The notes beneath the pieces are model-generated. The model saw only the letters and a program-made list of their open reading frames with translations. It had not been told where the DNA came from and did no database searches. 64,000 nt of DNA from Methylocystis rosea SV97 (GTDB taxonomy: Bacteria; Pseudomonadota; Alphaproteobacteria; Rhizobiales; Beijerinckiaceae), in the NCBI RefSeq assembly GCF_000372845.1, contig NZ_KB889963.1, positions 1,546,146-1,610,145 of the forward strand, in the 5' to 3' direction. The position numbers were made by a program, and so were the translations under genes. Shown in pieces: positions 61,867-64,000 of the stretch (within the stretch, counting starts at the first letter, position 1; every line of letters starts with the position of its first letter).

Positions 61867-62110
61867 TTTCAGCCCTGAGAGTCGGAGTTGATCTGCGCGG
61901 TTTGGACCCTGCGCGAGTCGCGCGTCAAGGCTGTGACTGGCGGCGGACCTGCTTTGTCACCTCGCGCATCGAAATCATGTCGCACGAGATGGGCCGTAAG
62001 AGGGGGAGGGACCGGCCTCGCTGCTGCGTAGGCCAGCCCCTTATTCAGGATCTGCCGCTCTGTCCGTCCAGTCGGCCTGCCCTCAGAAAAGGGCGAGGGC
62101 GCCTGGGCGC

Positions 62111-63013
62111 CTACTTCTTCTTCGGCGCTTCGGCGGGCTTCTGCGCCGGAGCGGGCTTGGCGCCGGGAGAGCCCTCGGCCGGCGCGTCGGCGCGTTCGAT
62201 CTTGGCGCCGTCGCGCAACTTCATGACGAGTTCGCTCTGCGCCTTCTGCACGACGTAGCGGGCGACCTGATCCTTCACCTCATCGAGCGGCGGGAAGACT
62301 TTCGGGCGTTTCTCGTCGAGCTTAATGACGTGCCATCCGAATTGCGTCTTGATCGGATCGGAGACCTGGCCCGGCTCCATCTTCGCCGCCGCGTCGCCGA
62401 ACTCCGGCACCATGCGGTCCTTCGTGAACCAGCCGAGGTCGCCGCCCTTGGCGCCGGGGTCCTTGGAAAGTTCGGTCGCGACTTTGCCGAAATCCTCGCC
62501 GGCCTTGATGCGCTTCAGCGCGGCCTTCGCCTCTTCTTCGGTCGGCACCAGAATGTGGTGCGCGTGATATTCGGTTTCGGGCTTCTGGTTTTTCGCCGCT
62601 TCGTCATAGGTCTGCTTGACGGCCGCTGCAGTCGCCGCATTCTTGGCGACGTCGCCGAGCAGCGTCTCCATCAGCGCCTTGTCGCGCAAATAGGCGAGCT
62701 TTTTGGCGAATTCCGGCGTTTCGGCGAGCTTGTCGGCCTGCGCCTTCTGCACGACGAGCTGCTCGTCGATCAGGAAGTCGAGCACATAGGTTTCACGCGC
62801 CTTTCCTTCGAGCTGACGCGGAATGGCGGCGCCAAGATCCTCCATCGCAAGCTTCAGGTCCTCGTCGGTGATCTCGACGCCATTGACCTTGGCGAGGGTT
62901 TTCGCGACCGCAGATGTCGCGCCGACGGCGCTCATCGCCAGCAGGGCGGCGAGCGCGGTCGCTCCGAGCGCGGCACGGGCGAGAGAACGCGCATTCTTGC
63001 GGGCGTGAGACAT
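62111..63013 (-). CDS. parvulin-type peptidyl-prolyl isomerase (PpiC/SurA-like)
   Basis: A 300-residue exported chaperone-isomerase with a signal peptide, an N-terminal helical SurA-N-like region (about 40-135) and a parvulin domain (about 145-235: HAHHILVPTEEEAKAALKRIKAGEDFGKVATELSKDPGAKGGDLGWF). It ends in a proline/alanine/lysine tail. It should help fold outer-membrane or periplasmic proteins. The ATG at 63013 has TTGGAG upstream; a TTG four codons earlier is unlikely. Confidence 0.92.
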   Translation of the reverse strand: MSHARKNARSLARAALGATALAALLAMSAVGATSAVAKTLAKVNGVEITDEDLKLAMEDLGAAIPRQLEGKARETYVLDFLIDEQLVVQKAQADKLAETPEFAKKLAYLRDKALMETLLGDVAKNAATAAAVKQTYDEAAKNQKPETEYHAHHILVPTEEEAKAALKRIKAGEDFGKVATELSKDPGAKGGDLGWFTKDRMVPEFGDAAAKMEPGQVSDPIKTQFGWHVIKLDEKRPKVFPPLDEVKDQVARYVVQKAQSELVMKLRDGAKIERADAPAEGSPGAKPAPAQKPAEAPKKK

Positions 63014-63138
63014 GATGTGCTCCAAAAAGAGGCCGGGCCGGCCCTGAACAAAAGCGGCCGTCGCCGCCGGCGGAAAATGCTCCTGCGCGAGGAATCCGGC
63101 GTATCTATGCCCGAGGAGCCGGTTCTGACAACTCCCGG

Positions 63139-64000
63139 CTACGCCGAAACCGGGCGCTCGGCGACCTCTCCGACGACGCTCGTGAAAATTTCCCGGGTTC
63201 TCTTCTGCGTATCGGCGAGCAGCGCTTCCAGATTGGAAAGATCTGGCGCGTCGCCGACGCGCAGCAACAGCTCCGCCAGTCCGCGTGGGGCGTCGGCGGG
63301 ACGGAAAGCGTCGTCGATGGCAAGCCGCAGCAATTGCGTCAGCCCTTGGTAGAGCTTTGAGGCCTCCGCCAGCGCGTCCGCCGCGCCGGCGTCGATAAAC
63401 CCGGCGTCTTTTACACGCTGCAGGGCGACTGTTGTGTTCGTTGAAAAAAGCTCAGGACGCTGCGGGCCATGCAGCAGCATCAAATATTGCGCGACAAACT
63501 CGACGTCGATCAATCCACCGGGAACCTGCTTCAATTCCCAAGGGCTTGTCGCGCCCTTTTCCTTTTCGATCCGCCGGCGCATGGACAAAACGTCGTCTTT
63601 GAGTTTTTGCGCGTCGCGCGGACGCGTCAGCGCCACGCGGATCGCCGCTTCGACGCTTTGTGTGAACGCCTCAGGACCCGCGACGACGCGGGCGCGGGTC
63701 AAGGCCATGTGCTCCCATGTCCACGCTTCATGGGCCTGATAATCCGAAAAGGCGGCGAGACTTACTGCGAGCGGTCCGCTGTTGCCGGAAGGGCGCAAAC
63801 GAAAATCCGCCTCATAGAGCAGGCCTTCGGCCGTAGGAGCGGAAAGGGCGCTGATCAGCCTCTGCGTGAGACGGCCGTAATATTGCTGCGTTGAAATCGG
63901 CCGTCCGCCACCCTTTGATTCCGCCAGTGGGTCGGCGTCGTAGAGCAGCATCAGATCGAGATCGGACGCGGCCGTCATCTCGCATCCGCCAAGCTTGCCC
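63139..64000 (-). CDS. glnE: glutamine synthetase adenylyltransferase GlnE (C-terminal part; 5' end outside window)
   Basis: The open frame continues through the window edge, where it reads GKLGGCEMTAASDLDLMLLYD on the minus strand: the nucleotidyltransferase motif of the second catalytic domain of GlnE. The visible 287 residues contain this domain and its C-terminal helical bundle (KQVPGGLIDVEFVAQYLMLLHGPQRPEL). GlnE adds and removes AMP on glutamine synthetase in nitrogen control. About two-thirds of the gene is missing because it lies beyond 64000. Confidence 0.9.
   Translation of the reverse strand, partial: GKLGGCEMTAASDLDLMLLYDADPLAESKGGGRPISTQQYYGRLTQRLISALSAPTAEGLLYEADFRLRPSGNSGPLAVSLAAFSDYQAHEAWTWEHMALTRARVVAGPEAFTQSVEAAIRVALTRPRDAQKLKDDVLSMRRRIEKEKGATSPWELKQVPGGLIDVEFVAQYLMLLHGPQRPELFSTNTTVALQRVKDAGFIDAGAADALAEASKLYQGLTQLLRLAIDDAFRPADAPRGLAELLLRVGDAPDLSNLEALLADTQKRTREIFTSVVGEVAERPVSA

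Overview
The window is a 64 kb, gene-dense, high-GC stretch of a bacterial chromosome. The proteins are alphaproteobacterial in character: a long RpoB and RpoC, an RpoH with a clear RpoH box, an Lrp/AsnC regulator divergent from ornithine cyclodeaminase, an HWE-family histidine kinase and a Sco1 protein. Hyphomicrobiales (Rhizobiales) is the best guess. A methylotrophic family such as Beijerinckiaceae/Methylocystaceae is possible, but nothing in the window proves it. There are no phages, IS elements, CRISPR arrays, rRNAs or tRNAs that I can recognise.

Region by region. 0-13.5 kb: an outer-membrane porin, then a leftward operon encoding a SulP anion transporter and six complex I/hydrogenase-4-like subunits (HyfB, C, E, F, G, I). 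The large subunit lacks the nickel-binding cysteines, so this is not a hydrogenase. An OmpR-type two-component system is divergent from it, and the shared intergenic region carries repeated GAAACA-type boxes. 13.5-17.3 kb: an Lrp regulator divergent from ornithine cyclodeaminase plus an arginine dihydrolase-like enzyme (a likely arginine-to-proline route), then a peroxiredoxin, a small monooxygenase-fold protein and an unknown small protein. 17.6-25.2 kb: small lipoprotein, abasic-site sensor YedK, GNAT acetyltransferase, PRPP-synthetase homologue, alpha/beta hydrolase, kinase-like protein, phosphoribosyltransferase, L,D-transpeptidase, YidD and a small P-loop kinase.

25.3-40 kb is the information-processing core on the minus strand: pheS, pheT, a small secreted protein, then rplJ-rplL-rpoB-rpoC with its own promoter, a long leader, a palindrome before rpoB and a terminator after rpoC. 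rplK and rplA are not upstream. pheS and pheT are separated by a DUF4160-DUF2442 gene pair that lies between two copies of the pheS 3' end, as if a small mobile unit had inserted there. 40-52 kb: a phosphate acyltransferase, a DUF2380 protein, a YgjP-type peptidase, Sco1, a HerA-type ATPase gene broken by a deletion, rpoH, an M48 protease with a DUF898 membrane protein, an SDR oxidoreductase and a sulfonate/nitrate-type ABC transporter. 52-64 kb: an MBL-fold protein, a membrane alpha/beta hydrolase, parE, an HWE histidine kinase, a DUF2252 protein, a MutT Nudix hydrolase, a lipoprotein, argJ, a parvulin-type PPIase and the 3' part of glnE, which runs off the window.

Intergenic palindromic repeats of at least three types are scattered through the window: between rpoB and rpoC, between pheS and pheT, upstream of pheS and upstream of the ABC operon. 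The most interesting items are the nickel-free SulP-Hyf cluster with its divergent two-component system, and the insertion-like unit at the pheS 3' end.
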